In this document: positions 25,801 to 40,249 of the stretch, piece by piece
Position numbering within the stretch: position 1 is the stretch's first letter
Layout: each line of letters begins with the position of its first letter
From: Sipunculus nudus
Taxonomy: Eukaryota > Annelida > Sipuncula > Golfingiida > Sipunculidae
Direction: 5' to 3'
Length of the DNA stretch: 64,000 nt
Assembly: GCA_026874595.1 (NCBI GenBank)
Contig: CM049311.1
Span: 59,897,953 to 59,961,952 of the forward strand
Position numbers and translations under genes: made by a program
The notes under the pieces: generated by a model
Database searches by the model: none
What the model was told of the DNA's origin: nothing
The model's input: only the letters and a program-made list of their open reading frames with translations

Positions 25801-28800
25801 TGTTAAAATAAATATATCTGAGGGTACATTTTAGTCATCATCCCATGTATGCTCTCTGGTGGGATTCTAAGCTCATTATGAACTGTGTCTATAAAAAGAA
25901 GAAAACCCATTGGTATCTCGGGTATCTCATTTTTAGCACAGCTGACTTAAAGTCATCCGAGCCATAGCGATCACTCTTTGTCTGTCGTCCGTCTGTCCAT
26001 CCGTCCATCTGTTAACCAGGAGCAAATCATAACTGCTGGACCTGGAATCTTCTAACTTGACATGCAGGGAAGTCCATGAAAAATCTCCTTTGAAACCTGA
26101 AATTAGGTCTCTGTTATGGTTACCCATATTCTCAGAGCTATGGGGCTTGTAAGTACACCCAAGAATAATAAAAAATTTGATACTTGTAAAAGCTCCAGTA
26201 TCTGAACAACTATACAATGATCACCATGATTCTTTGCACGCATATTGACCAAGAAGTGCTTCATCAGTTCCTGCAGACTAGTGGCGCTACCTAGATTTTT
26301 TTTCTCTATTTTTGAGACCTTTACAGATGCGGTCATCCATTAACAGGGCATTAATCGTAACTGTTGGTCCTAGAAATGAGGTCTCTGTTGCCCATGTTCT
26401 CTGAGCTATGGGGCTTATAAGCATCCCCCAGAATAATTGAAAATGTGATACTAAGGCAGCTCACAAATCATAACCATTGGACTAAGAATCTTCTTACTTG
26501 ACTTCCTGAGAGTTCCTCAAAAGTTCTCCTCAGAAACCTGAAATTAGGTCACTGTGACATATATACTCTGAGTTAGGGGGCATAATTTCCATAAATAAAG
26601 CAAAATACACGCAAAGTGTCAGATTCCTCAGGAACGGCTGAATGGATTGTCATCGAATTTGGTTTGTTCATGGGTCTTGATGAATTTAAGCTAATGTGCA
26701 TAAACGATGATGCCACCTACATTATCTTAATTTGTTGCCTGTGCAAGGACATATTGTCAACATGTCAGTAGGCTGAGCATCATAACCCATGGGTGACTTG
26801 TTTTAAAGACACAATTCTGTAATGATAAGCTAATTGCATAAATTCCCAGTTTAAATATGTCTACAACCCTTATAACAGGACCAGTACACAAAGCAAATTG
26901 TTGCCACTAAGTATACATGCTTCTGTCATGGAGGTTATGAGCAATATGACCCATGTCTTCTTAGACCAAAATACACAACTAAAGTAAAATGCACTTACAG
27001 TTGCCAATATGTTGCAAAGTATTGAAAATAAAATACTTTAGCCATGGTGAAGAAGTTTTAATATCACCCCATCTGTAAAACTGACAATAAATCTGCCTTT
27101 TCCGGAAAATATGATCGTATCGTGGTCGAACACCACGTATATATAGAGGCAGTGAAACAGTCATCCGTTAATGGTGCAATAGATTTTGTCGCTGCAGGTG
27201 GCTACCAGCTTATATGTATGATTTTTAGCTCAGCTGACTGAAAGTCATCTGAGCTATAGCGATCACTCTTTGTCCGTCGTCCGTCTGTCCGTCCGTTAAC
27301 CAGGCACAAATCGTAACCGCTGGACCTAGAACCTTGTAACTTGGGATTCTGAGAGGTCCATAAAAAATCTCCTTGGAAACCAGAAATTAGGTCTCTGTTA
27401 CCCATATCCTTCGAGCTATGTGGCCCCAAAGTACCCCCCAGAAAAGTCAAAAATTTCATACAAAAACTTCAATATCTCATTAACTACTTGACTGATGGTC
27501 ATGATTTTTGGCATACATATTGATCATGAAATGTTACATCACTTCCTGCAGACTGGTGGCGCCACCTGTATTTTTCGATTTTTTACGAATTTTTTTCTCT
27601 ATTTTTGAGACCTTTAAAAATGTGAACATCTGTTAACAAGGCACAAATCATAAAGACTGGACTAAGAATCTTAATTCTTGACACACTGAGAGGTCCATGA
27701 AAAATCTCCTTGGAAACCAGAAATTAGGTCTCTGTTACCCATATCCTTCGAGCTATGGGGCCCCAAAGTACCCCCCAGAATAGTAAAAAATTTCATACAA
27801 AAACTTCAATATTTCAATAACTACATCACTGATGGTCTTAATTTTTGGCATACATATTGATCATGAGATGTTCGATCAGTTCCTGCAGACTGGTGGCGCC
27901 ACCTGTACTGTTTAAATTTTTACGATCTTTTCCTCTATTTTTGAGACCTTTGAGGATGCTGTCATCTGTTAGCGTGGCACAAATCGTAACGACTGGACCT
28001 AGAATCTTCATTTTCGACACACTGGGAGACCTATGAAAAGTCTCCATGGAAACCAGAAATTAGGTCTCTGTTACCCATATCCTTTGAGCTATGGGGCCCA
28101 AAATTACCCCCCAGAATAGTCAAAAATTTCATACAAAAACTTCAATATCTCATTAACTACATCACTGATGGTCATGATTTTCGACATACATATTGATCAT
28201 GAGATGTTTCATCAGTTTGTGCAGACTGGTGGCGCCACCTGTATTTTTCAATGTTCACGAATTGTTTTCTCCATTTTTGAGACCTTTAAGGATGTAGTTA
28301 TCTGTCAACAGGGTACAAATCGTAACGACTGGACCTAGAATCTTCGTTCTTGACACACAGGGAGACCCATGATAAGTCTCCATGGAAACCTGAAATTTGG
28401 TCTCTGTTACCCATATCCTTTGTGCTATGGCACTCCAAAGTACAGCTCAGAATAATGGAAAATTTGATACAAAAGCTAAAGTATCTGAACAACTAATGCA
28501 GAGATAACCATAATTGTTTGCACGGATATTGATCATGGAGTGTTTCATAAGTTTCTGCAGACTGGTGGCACCACCTGTATTTGTTCGGGTTTTTTTTTAC
28601 GAAATTTTTCTGTATTTTTGAGACCTTTAAAGATATGAACATCTGTTAACAGGGCACAAATCATAAAAACTGGACCAAGAATCTTCATTCTTGACACACA
28701 GGGAGACCCATGAAAAGTCTCCATGGAAACTTGAAATTAGGTCTCTGTTACCCATATTCTTTAAGCTGTATGGGTCCAAAATACCCCCCCCCCCCCCAGA

Positions 28801-31800
28801 ATAATGGAAAATTTGATACAAAAACTGCAGTATTTCAATAACTACAACACTGATGGTCATGATTTTCGGCATACATATTGATCATGAGCTGTTCCATCAG
28901 TTTCTGCAGACTGGGTGTGCCACCTCTATTTTTTTCAAATTTTTACGAATTTTTTTCTTTTTTTTGAGACCTTTAAAGATGTGGTTATCTGTCAACAGGG
29001 TACAAATCGCAACAACTGGACCTAGAATCTTCATTCTTGTCATGCCAGGAGGCCCATGAAAGGTGCCTGTGGAAACTTGAAATTAGGTCTCTGTTACCCA
29101 TATCCTTCAAGCTATAGGACTCCGAAGTATCCCTCAGAATAATGGACAATTTGATACAAAAACTGAAGTATCTGAACAACTAATGCAGAGATCACCATGA
29201 TTTTTTGCATGGATATTGACCATTAAGTGTTTTTATTAGTTTCTGCAGACTGGTGGAGCCACCTGTATTTTTTGTATCCGCCAAAACGAAGTTTTGCGGA
29301 TACTATGTTTTTGACCGAGTTCCTCCACCGCGGCGGCGTTCGTTTCCAGAGAGCTCCTCGGAGACTAATAGACCGATTTTTCCCAAACTTACACCTATTA
29401 TCAGGTCACATGTGAACTGGTGCCTAACCAATTTGTGTTGACCTCTGACCTTTCCTCTCTATCCAGTGTCCATTTGTGGGTCTGTTTCCACTCATAAACC
29501 CTCATATCTCGGGAACCGTTTGACCGATCAGGAAATAAAATTGATACAAATGTAGCCCTTGGATTGCTTTATAACATACACAAAAAATGGTGGGGCCACC
29601 TGTAACCATGTTTGCACAGTGTCCATCTGTTCATCTGCCTTGGGTTAAAATCACTCATATCTCTGCAGTGAATTGACTAATTCACCTGAAATTCGTCATG
29701 CGTATACATCCAGGATAGCTTTCTTGATTTTATGACAGGTGGCGCCACCTACGTTCACGTTCACGCTGATGACATCCAAGCTGATATCTTGGGAACCATT
29801 TGACCGATCAGGAAATAAAATTTATACAAATGTAGCCCTTTGATAGCTCTGTAACATACACAAAAAATGGTGGCGCCACCTGTAACAATGTTTGCACAGC
29901 GTCTGTCTGTTAGTCTGCCGTGGCCTAAAATCACTCATTTCTCTGTAGTGGTTCGACATAACTGCCTAAAATTTTGCAGGTTTATACATCGTGGACAGCT
30001 TTCTTGATTTTATGACAGGTAGCGCCACCTACATTCTAGTTAACGCTGCACACATCCAAGCTCATATCTCAGGAACCATTTGACCGATTGGGCCAAAATT
30101 GTGCATGTGTTTAGATCTCACATAGGTCTTTATCATACACAAAACTGGAGGGGTTACCTGCAAAGATTTTTGCACAGTGTTTGTCTGTTTGTCTGCCATG
30201 GGCAAAAATCGCTCATATACATGTAGTGGTTTGACTTTTCTGCCTAAAATTTTGCAGGTGTATACAACTTGGACAGCTTTCCGGATTTGTGGTAGGTGGC
30301 ACAACCTACATACACATTTAGGCTGCAGACATCCATGCTAATATGCAACATACCTCACTCTATTTCCCCTTGCCACTCAATCCATGCCTCACTATCCGAT
30401 TTTGGCAGATACATGTAGTCACTTGTCGGTTACCCGTATTCTAGTTTTAAAAGTTTACACATTTTTCTTTATTTTTGAGATATATAAATACAGACTAAAT
30501 CTTGGCCTGTTGGTTAATCTGTTTGATGCATCAGTTGAATGGGTATATACTACCATTCTTATGATAAAATTTCCTTTTGCGAATCTCTTCCCAGTCAGCT
30601 GAGCGTCATGACCCATGGGTCACTTGTTTGTGTGAAGACAGGACCCCTTGGATTTGTTACCAGCTTACATGCACAGAGTGAACATGGGATTCTGGCTTTC
30701 CTTTTTACTAGGCTTGCTTTATCCTATTAGAAACAGGTCCAATATATCTAAAGGTCATAGTGAATTTTGAGTTGGCTTGTTCACTATAGGTAGTTTAATT
30801 CCTTATAAATCACATGGAGAAAATGATGCAGTGATAATTGATTGTCAAGTTTAATATATACTCAGGTGTGCCACAAGAAGCTGCACAGGAAGAACTCCCA
30901 CCATCTCCTCCAAGGTGAGCGTTAATGAGTTCTTGTTAAAATGAGCTTATATATTAAGCTGTGTACCAGTTGCACCCGTTGTAAACATAAATACAGCTAC
31001 AATCCCTTACCTTCCGAGCATGTGGGAATTAGACCATACACTTTATTTACATGAACGGAACAGTTGCTGTGTATTTATTAAGAACTGCTATACTTTTCAC
31101 ATTTTGAATTTTTTACTCTTCCCTTTATGTTTTGACAGATGACCATTTTGTAAATTAACATGTTATTAATAAATGTGCTTACAGTAACGGGCACAGAAAT
31201 GATGGTCTTCAGAAGTTTGCTGCTTATTTATCTATTTTATGCTGCTAACTATAAATATTTTCTTGGAAGTGATTTTTATTTTGGACAGCTGTCATTCACT
31301 ACTGTAATATATACATGTCACATGTTTACTGTGCTTCATATTGTCACATTATTTTAAAATTTGAAGGATAACAAAATAAACAATGGATGTTATATGTAGT
31401 CATTGTTTGGATGCTGTTCCAGTCTGCCTGAACCCTCTTTAGCTGGAGACAGTCGACTGTCAGTGGATGAGGACCGTGATTGGCATGCCCTGGAGCGGCG
31501 TATGTTACATCCACACTATGCTGTGTCCATCCTGGATGACACCGTCAACCGTCAGGACCATGGTCTGCAGGCAGCCATTAACCGAGCTATAGCAGGTAGT
31601 GACAAATACACCAACCTATTATCTATTTAATACAGTGGCAATGTGAGTACATCTTGTTGCTCTTTTTATACACTAGTCTTGGACGGGATGTCTGTCTGAC
31701 TAGTCTGTCCGTTATGTTCTATTGTCACTGTGATAGCTAACCAGAGCTTTGATGAATTTTCAGAAATTTACTTTCAACTTCTTACAAATATATTATCTTG

Positions 31801-34800
31801 CCAGAGTTCAGGTCTAGGCAAAATCGATGCATATTTAATAAGGTCAGAAGTCACCAGGCTTCTTTGTGGTGTCACCGCGATAACTTTATGATGGATTTTT
31901 GTGAAAATCAACAAAATATTAACCAATTTAATATCTTGCCTAAGTTTGATTCCTGGATAGAAATCCATGCGTCTTGAATTGTGACAGAGGTCAGTAGACT
32001 GGGGGCGTCATGATGAATTACCAAAAATCATTTGGATTTTCTTGAAACTCATTATAAAATATTTACTGATATTTTGTCACCACTAAATTCTTGGCACAAA
32101 CCGTGCATATTTAATGAGGTCAAAGGTCACAAGACATATGACTGGCATATCTTATTGTAGTAATAGGTTCTAAGACTTCAGCTGATGGATTACTAACTGC
32201 TGCTTGTATGCATTTTCAGGTGTGTATGTGGCAACAGGGGATACGGCTGTTGCTAACAATATTGTGAGCCTGACACACCGTATTCAGCGATGGGATTTCA
32301 GCAAATGCTGCATTCCTGACATCACACAAGGTAGGCCAAATGTCTTTCCAATAAGTTTAGATTTTTATACCTGTCCAAATAAGCATGATTATATTTAGTT
32401 GGAATAGCATGTGACAAGCCATTAAGGGAAGCTACACAATATATCATTAGAATTAGAAATGTAAAACATTGTACACCTTAGCAACATAGAAATTTACACA
32501 ACACTTCAGTGGGGTTCTTCAAAATACAAGTTGCATAACCCATGGGGTGGATGCTAATTGTAATATAATGTTTAGACTGATATAGTTGGCTGGACCCATG
32601 GAGAGCCCATGGTTTTGACCAGATTATAAATGTGGTGCTTAATTAAAGGCAAGACCAGTAAAGAATTGCCTCAACAGTAGTAGTTATTCACTAACAATTT
32701 GCTTATGTAATTGTATCCGCCAAAACGAAGTTTTGCGGATACTGTGTTTTTAACCGGGTTCCCCCCGCCACGTTCGTTTCCGGAAAACTCCTCTGAGACT
32801 ACTGGACAGATTATTCCGAAACTTACACAAATTATCGGGTCACATGTGAACTGGTGTCTAACCAAGTGACCTTGACCTCTGACATTTCCTCTCTGCCCAG
32901 CGTCCGTTTGTGCGTCTGTTTCCACACATAAACCCACATATTTCTGAAACCGTTTGACCGATCAGGAAAAAAAAAATTACACAAATGTAGCCCTTGGATA
33001 TTATAACATACACAAAAAATAGGTGGCGCCACCTGCAACCATGTTTGCACAGTGTCCATCTGTTCATCTGCCTTGGGTTAAAATCACTCATATCTCTGCA
33101 GTGGTTTGACTGATTCACCTAAAATTCGGCATGCGTATACATCCTAGATAGCTTTCTTGATTTTATGACAGGTGGCGCCACCTACATTCACGTTAACACT
33201 GCAGACATCCAAGCTCATATCTCGGGAACCGTTTGACCAATCAGGAAAAAAATTTTTACACAAATGTAGCCCTTGGATAGCTTTATAACATACACAAAAA
33301 TGGTGGCGCCACCTGCAGCCATTTTTGTACAGCGTCCATCTGTTTGTCTGCCTTGGGTTAAAATCACTCATATCTCTGCAGTGGTTTGACCAAATTAAAT
33401 GAAATTTTGCATGCTTATACATCCCGCATAGCTTTCTTGATTTTATGACAGGTGGCGCCACCTGCATTTACGTTCACGCTGTAGACATCCATGCTTTTAT
33501 CTCCGGACTCGTTCGACCAATCAGGAAAAAAAATTTACACAAATGTAGCCCTTGGATAGCTTTATAACATACACAAAAATGGTGGTGCCACCTGCAGCCA
33601 TTTTTGCACAGCGTCCATCTCTGCCTTGGGTTAAAATCACTCATATCTCTGCAGTGGTTTGACCAAATTACCTGTAATTAGGCATGCATATACATCTTGG
33701 ATAGCTTTCTTGATTTTATGACAGGTGGCGCCAGCTTCATTCAAGTTCACGCTGCAGACATTAATGCTTATATCTCCGGACTCGTTTGACCAATCAGGAA
33801 AAAAAAAAATTACACAGATGTAGCCCTTGGATAGCTTTATAACATACACAAAAGTGGTGGTGCCACTTGCAGCCATTTTTGCACAGCGTCCATCTGTTTG
33901 TCTGCTGTCGGATAAAATCAGTCATATCTCTGCAGTGGTTTGACTTTTTCACCTGAAATTTTGCATGTGTATACATCTTGGATAGTTTCTCAGTCAAATA
34001 ACAGGTGGTGCCACCTACAATCATGTTTACTTGGCAGACATCCATTCTAATATGTAACACATGTAACTCTATTTCCCCTTGCCACTCAATCCATGCCTCA
34101 CTTCACCCGTTCTTCTCTGATTTTGGCGGATACACGTTGTCGCTTGTCGACTACCCGTATTCTAGTTTTATTGTCAAAATTTGTTGATGGCAACCTGATT
34201 TTGTGTAACTCTTGCATACCCCAAACAATAATATCTGAAGTTGTGTCCAGGCTTGCACTGAGTACTTCACATTCATCTGAACTTAAAGGAGTTGAGTAGG
34301 GTGATTGAGACAAAAATGTATTGTCTCAAGGTAAGTCATGACAGGGTTATATTTAAATGAATGAAGAGCATGGTAACAAGTGACTAAAACAGTGCCAAGA
34401 CATGCGGTCATATTTAAAGCAGCATTTCAGGAGCAAGTTTTGTGCATTCATCTACATGTGTTTTTGTGAATCAGGTCTCCTGTTTTAATTATAAAAAAAT
34501 CATTCCAAACAATAATGTTATGAAATATCATTATTTGTCAGACCTTTTACCAATATTATCATTACAATATATCTTTATTTGTAGCCAATGCTAATGTAGT
34601 GGTCCCACATTGTAAGCTGCACAATGACTCAAGCTGTGATATATCTGCCGATGGCCGGTATTTGGCCACGTTTGTTCCGATTCACCGAGGCTTTCCTGAT
34701 GACACTGTACTGGCCATATACTCTTTGTTACCGGAGACATTTGGGGAGTGCCTTTACACTAAAAGTTTTGGTAAGTGTTGGTAACAATGCTATACTTTTA

Positions 34801-37800
34801 GTTACGTTAGTAAATACTTGGATGGTAAAACTGAATGGTAATGGTTGAAAAGGAAAAAACATCTATCCATAATCTTGATGCAAAGACATGTTTTGAAAAT
34901 AATAAAAGTACCTGTTTTCAAAAACTGCTTTAAAATGAAAATAAACTTGTTTTACATATATTATATAATTTATACAATCAATGAATCTATCTCCATTGTG
35001 ATATGGCTGACCATATACATGCATGTTTGTTTCAACCCTTTCCTGTTAGGATTTATTTAATATTTAGCTCAGCTGACTATAAGTCATCTGAGCTGTAGTC
35101 GTGGTCCATTGTCCGTCGTCCGTCCGTCTGTCTGTCTGTCCGGATGTCCGTCCATAAGACTGGCATGTTTCAACACCATTGGACCTACAAATCTGAAATT
35201 TGCCATACAGTTAGATGTCCCAAAAATCTCCTACCATGCCGAAAATTGGGTCAATAGGACTTCGTTCCTTCGAAATATTAAGGAAAAACCTCAATTTTTT
35301 AATAGAAATCTATTTTCACACTTCAGGACTGCCTAATATCAAAACCACTCATCTGGTTTTCTTCATATTTACCATAAATATTCCTCTATATAGTTCCTAT
35401 GTACATGCCAGAAATTAAGTCAGTATTATTTAATTTTTAAAAAGTTATGGGCCCAAACATAATGGACTTTGTAAAAAAAATCAGGAAAGATATTTGGTCA
35501 CTTAAGACCAAAAGTGTTAAAGGTAGGGACTTTTTTTCACTAATACAACTTTAATTGATCAAAATTTAATTGTATACCAAAAATTAGATCAAAATCTGTT
35601 AAATTTTTTTAAATATTGGCAAAAATATAAAATTGGTACCTTAAATTTTGCCCAAGTTTGACCATGGCACGTTTTTTTCCTGTAAGTACTGTGGATATAA
35701 TTTTCACGGCATGTTTTGGTTAGCATTTTTTCTGTTAACACCAAAAATTTGAAACCAGTTGATCAAAAACTGTAGGTTTTATTCAAGTTTTCAAGCACCA
35801 TGTCACATCAAGATTACATCAAGCTAGTGTTATGCAGTTTGCTAGAGCCCAGCTCCCCAGCTTCAGCTCTAAGTTCCTAAAATTTAGCATACAGTTAGAT
35901 GTCTCCAAAATCCCCTACCATGCCAAGAATTTTATCACTAGTACTTAATTCCTTCGAAATATTAATGAAAAACTTCATTTTTCCATTAAAAACCCATTGT
36001 TACACTGTAAGACTGCCTAATATCAAAACCACTGATCTGACTTTGATCATATATAATATACATATTTTTCTATACATTCGCTATGCACATGCCAGAAATT
36101 ATGTCAGTATTGCGTAATTGTTTTAAGTTATCGGCCCAAACATAATGCACTTTTTAAAAAATCAAGAAATATATTTACTCCCTTAACAAGAGGATTGCTG
36201 AAGCTAGAGATTTTTTGTCAGGGATGTAACATTATTTAATGAAGATTCAATTGAATACCAAAAATTAGTTCTGAATTTTTCAAATTTTATAAGTTATTAG
36301 TATAAATATAAAATTAGTACCTTAAATTTTGCCCAACTTTGACCATGGCACGTTTGTTTCCTTAGAGCACTGTTGATATAATTTTCATATCATGCACACA
36401 TAAGGATTTCATCTTTGTAGTTTAGAAAGCTGAAAGAAATTGGCCAAATATTGTAGCTTTTATTAATGTTTATATGAGACCATGTCAGACCCAGGCTTAA
36501 TCCAGCCCCTCTTCAGTCACCTGTATGTTGACCTTGTTGACCTTTCATCAGATTATGCATGCTTGAGCGAAGCATACACTGGGGCAGCCAGGCAGCTAAT
36601 GCCCAGCCACAGTTGATCCAGGTGTCCAACCCAAGTCATCTAGTAGTTGTTTTGAAAAACAACATAACAATACACAATAAATTAATAATTTTTGTATTGG
36701 TTTTTTTATAACAAATTAAAGAAAAAATTAATAGAAAAGGAATTTGTTAGTTGATGAGTAACAGAAAATTAACTTGCAGTTACTGATGATGTAAGAATCT
36801 TGTATGGATGGATAGAATGTCAATGTCAGTGTTATTCCAAATAACACCATGCAGTCACCCATGGTATTTTTCAGTGAAATTTTAATGATAAAAAAATAAA
36901 TCATATTATTCATTACTAATCATTAGGGAACATATGAAGAAAATTAATGATAGACAAAGATGCAGTAGATAATATTAATCTAGATTACTACTGTGTCTAG
37001 TGTGTAGATTGATGTGAAAGTAGTCCAAAGAGAATATATTACATTTATTTTTTTTAAATATAAATAAAAGCCATAAAACCAGGTACTTATGATCATTATT
37101 TAAATTTGTGAATTTTGTATATTCTGGATTCTCAACATCTTTGTTTGGCTACAACTGAATAAATACTAGACATGGTGCGAATGCTTTACAAATGTATTTG
37201 AATACGAATATGAATATGTACTGCATTAAAAAATTTTATTGCATAAGAATGGGAATTCAGGTAAAAATGAAAGTATTTGAATACCAGTGCAGATACTTTC
37301 AAAATGTATTCATAAATGCATTCATGAATATATTCTATAATATTATTTCAATAATCATTTCAGTTATATTTTATTTTTAAAAAATCATTTGATTTTCTTA
37401 TTTTTTTTTTAATAAAAATTATATTGGCACAATATTTGCTATTAAATTTTAATAAATAGTTATATTTATATAACTCTTTTATAATATGTGCTGCTTATAA
37501 GTTATATGGCCAAGTCAAAATCTGTGTGACAATAGCACTCCATTTGTTGATAAAATAAATGAAATCAATCCTCTTCCCTGTCTCCAAAGATACTATCAAA
37601 ATCATACATAAGCTAAACACCAACAACTCATAATAAAGCTTATATTTATTACCACACAAAACAAGCATGTGCCTCTTTCCCAAATCATATTTTTTATCAT
37701 ATATAACAGCTGAGCGCCGTGACCCATGGGTTCCTTGTTTTAGGATTTGTATTATATTTGGACAAATTCTGATACTCTTAAAATTTACAATACAGGTAAT

Positions 37801-40206
37801 ATCTGGTTTAGTTTTCGCTTTATCTTTACCAAATTTTAACAGTTACTTGAAAGAAGTTATGCTTTAGATAAATTGTTTTGACATTAGAGAATCTTGTCTA
37901 TTGAGAGATATTCAGGTGCTTTCCTTTAGTGGCACTAAAGGGGTTAAGAGATACCTTTAACAGAAGTGACAGGGCTGGCTGTGCTCTGATTGTTGGTTAA
38001 ACATGCATTACCATGTGGGTCTTTCCAGTAGCTTATTCACAAGTGTAATGAAAGGTAGCACGTGAACTTAAGTGGCATCTTTGTATCAATTTTATACGTT
38101 TTCATTTTTTTTTTTTCACATTTTTTTCTTTTGTGAGATTCAAAGTGACCATTTAGTTTGCTCTATTGGGAGATATTAATTGAACTTTGCAGGCTCATTT
38201 AAGATTTTCACTTTTGTAAAGCCAATATTTATAGGAGATACCTTCTTTTTTTTTTTGCAGTGGTGCTGTATACATTATACTTTGATTCCAATTCATTGTA
38301 GATGTCTTATTTGTAACACTCAGTTTAAAGAAGATAGAATTATTTTCAGTTCTAATCATAAGATATCATAATGAAGTATTATATTTATACAATAAAAGCA
38401 TTTGCTTTCATTTAATTAATTATTTTCTGTGGTATTTTGTAGGACCAAATGCTATATCTGTAAGTTTATCTCCACTGAGTAACTTTGTGTTGGTTGGACT
38501 GGCCTCCAAGAAACTTGCATGGGTTCTCACACCAAAACAGGCAAGTAACAATCTGTATACAGATGTATAAATATCATTAACAAAATTAATATTAGGGTGG
38601 GAAACTGCATGTTAAAAGTAAAGAAGATATGTTGTGGAAGATATAGCTCTGAATTAATTAAAAGTTTTGTGACAAAGCAAGTTTTCATACACAATTTCTC
38701 CTGCTGATAGTATGTTTGTTAATATACACTGAAAGTTCTCTCAGCCCTTTGGCTTTCTTTATCCCTGGTGTAAGTCTGTGGCTGCCAGTATCAATGTTAT
38801 TGCAAAATAAATATTCTTTAATTTCATGGGCTACATACTGTAACATTCAATTTGTACCTGTTTTCATATAACCACTGCTTTAAATAGCACGGTTTGCACG
38901 GTTTAGGTATATCAATAAGGGAGTTGGCATAGGGCCAAGAATGTTTTAGTCTATGAGGGTAGAGTATTTTGGACCTGTAATACCCAGCTGTCATTGGTCA
39001 GAACATTGTCGATTATGTGCTCACTTCCTAGTGATGGTTTGATGTTAAGAGCAGTGGATAAAAGCAGATAAAGGGGATATAGTTGTAGAACGAATGTAAC
39101 ATGACCGCTCAATGTATAAGGAGAGAACTGCAGGTGAGGACAGTCAATGCTACCATTGCTGATAAGAGGTTTTAAAATTAGTAAAATAATTGTTGTTTTC
39201 AGAGACTAAATATAAATTATTTTATTCAGATGGTTGCCCAGGTGTATCGGTTAAAGACACCCAAGGCTGGTGAGGACTCCATGGAGGTGAGTTGATCTGA
39301 TCAGAAACACTACCCATAACATGATGCAGGGTACAGTACTGTACACACCTTAGCTACAGCTACTTACTGGTGGCTATTTTTTGGGATGATTCATGTCATC
39401 GTGTCCAGTGCCACAAGGAACCTAGTCAAGCATAAAGAAAATATATGATATTACTTGTGCCCTAATTTTTGGATTTTAAACATGAAGAGATTTACAGAAT
39501 GGGTCTGAGGATATGCCCTCATATTCTTAGTTTAGTAAAATTAGAATTAAAGATTTACTTAACTAGGTCTGTCCTTAAAATTGTTTGGACCCTACTTTTT
39601 AAATTGTAGGTCTCCCTTTAAATTCCTGAATAATAATTGCACACTTCCATGTTCTTTTGTTTGTGTATTGGTGCATGTTTCTGTTTAAGGGGGTGAAGTT
39701 TGTTACACCTTGGTTTCTATAGGTATGGTGCAGAATGAAGAAAATGTTTCAAAGAAAGTATAATTTTCATTTGGTGTTGTTTTTTAGGTGTAGGTACAGG
39801 TGCCATGTATATATTATATGAGCTTAGCCAAACAGGAATGAAACTCTATAAATTTCCCACTTTCAGTGTTCTGTTCATTGGTACAATCTGTCATTTTGTT
39901 AATAATACTCAGAACACAAACCAGACTCTCATATTCATACTGTATCTCATGTGTTATAGCACCTGTGCGACTTGATGCATCCATGTGAACTTGATGTCCG
40001 TAATAATGTCAGTGTTAATGCCACCAGATGGCTCCCCATGCCTGGGGAAGGCCTGGTGTATGGCACAAATCGTGGTGATCTCCATATCTGTCGACCAGGG
40101 TAAGTTATATCAGCTGATTTAAAAATACAAGTCCTGTATAACGGCCACTCCTGTATTAAGGCCACTTTTTTCCAGTCCCGATGGTGACCGTAATACAGGC
40201 GTTCTA

Positions 40207-40249
<43 letters not shown>

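Noticed and set aside
30441-30444. Family B as a canonical Helitron with A|T insertion (CTAG|T end)
   Set aside because: The right end fits CTRR, but the left ends share TTGTA before TCC and sit in T runs, so A|TC insertion is not supported; a Helentron-like T|T mode fits better.
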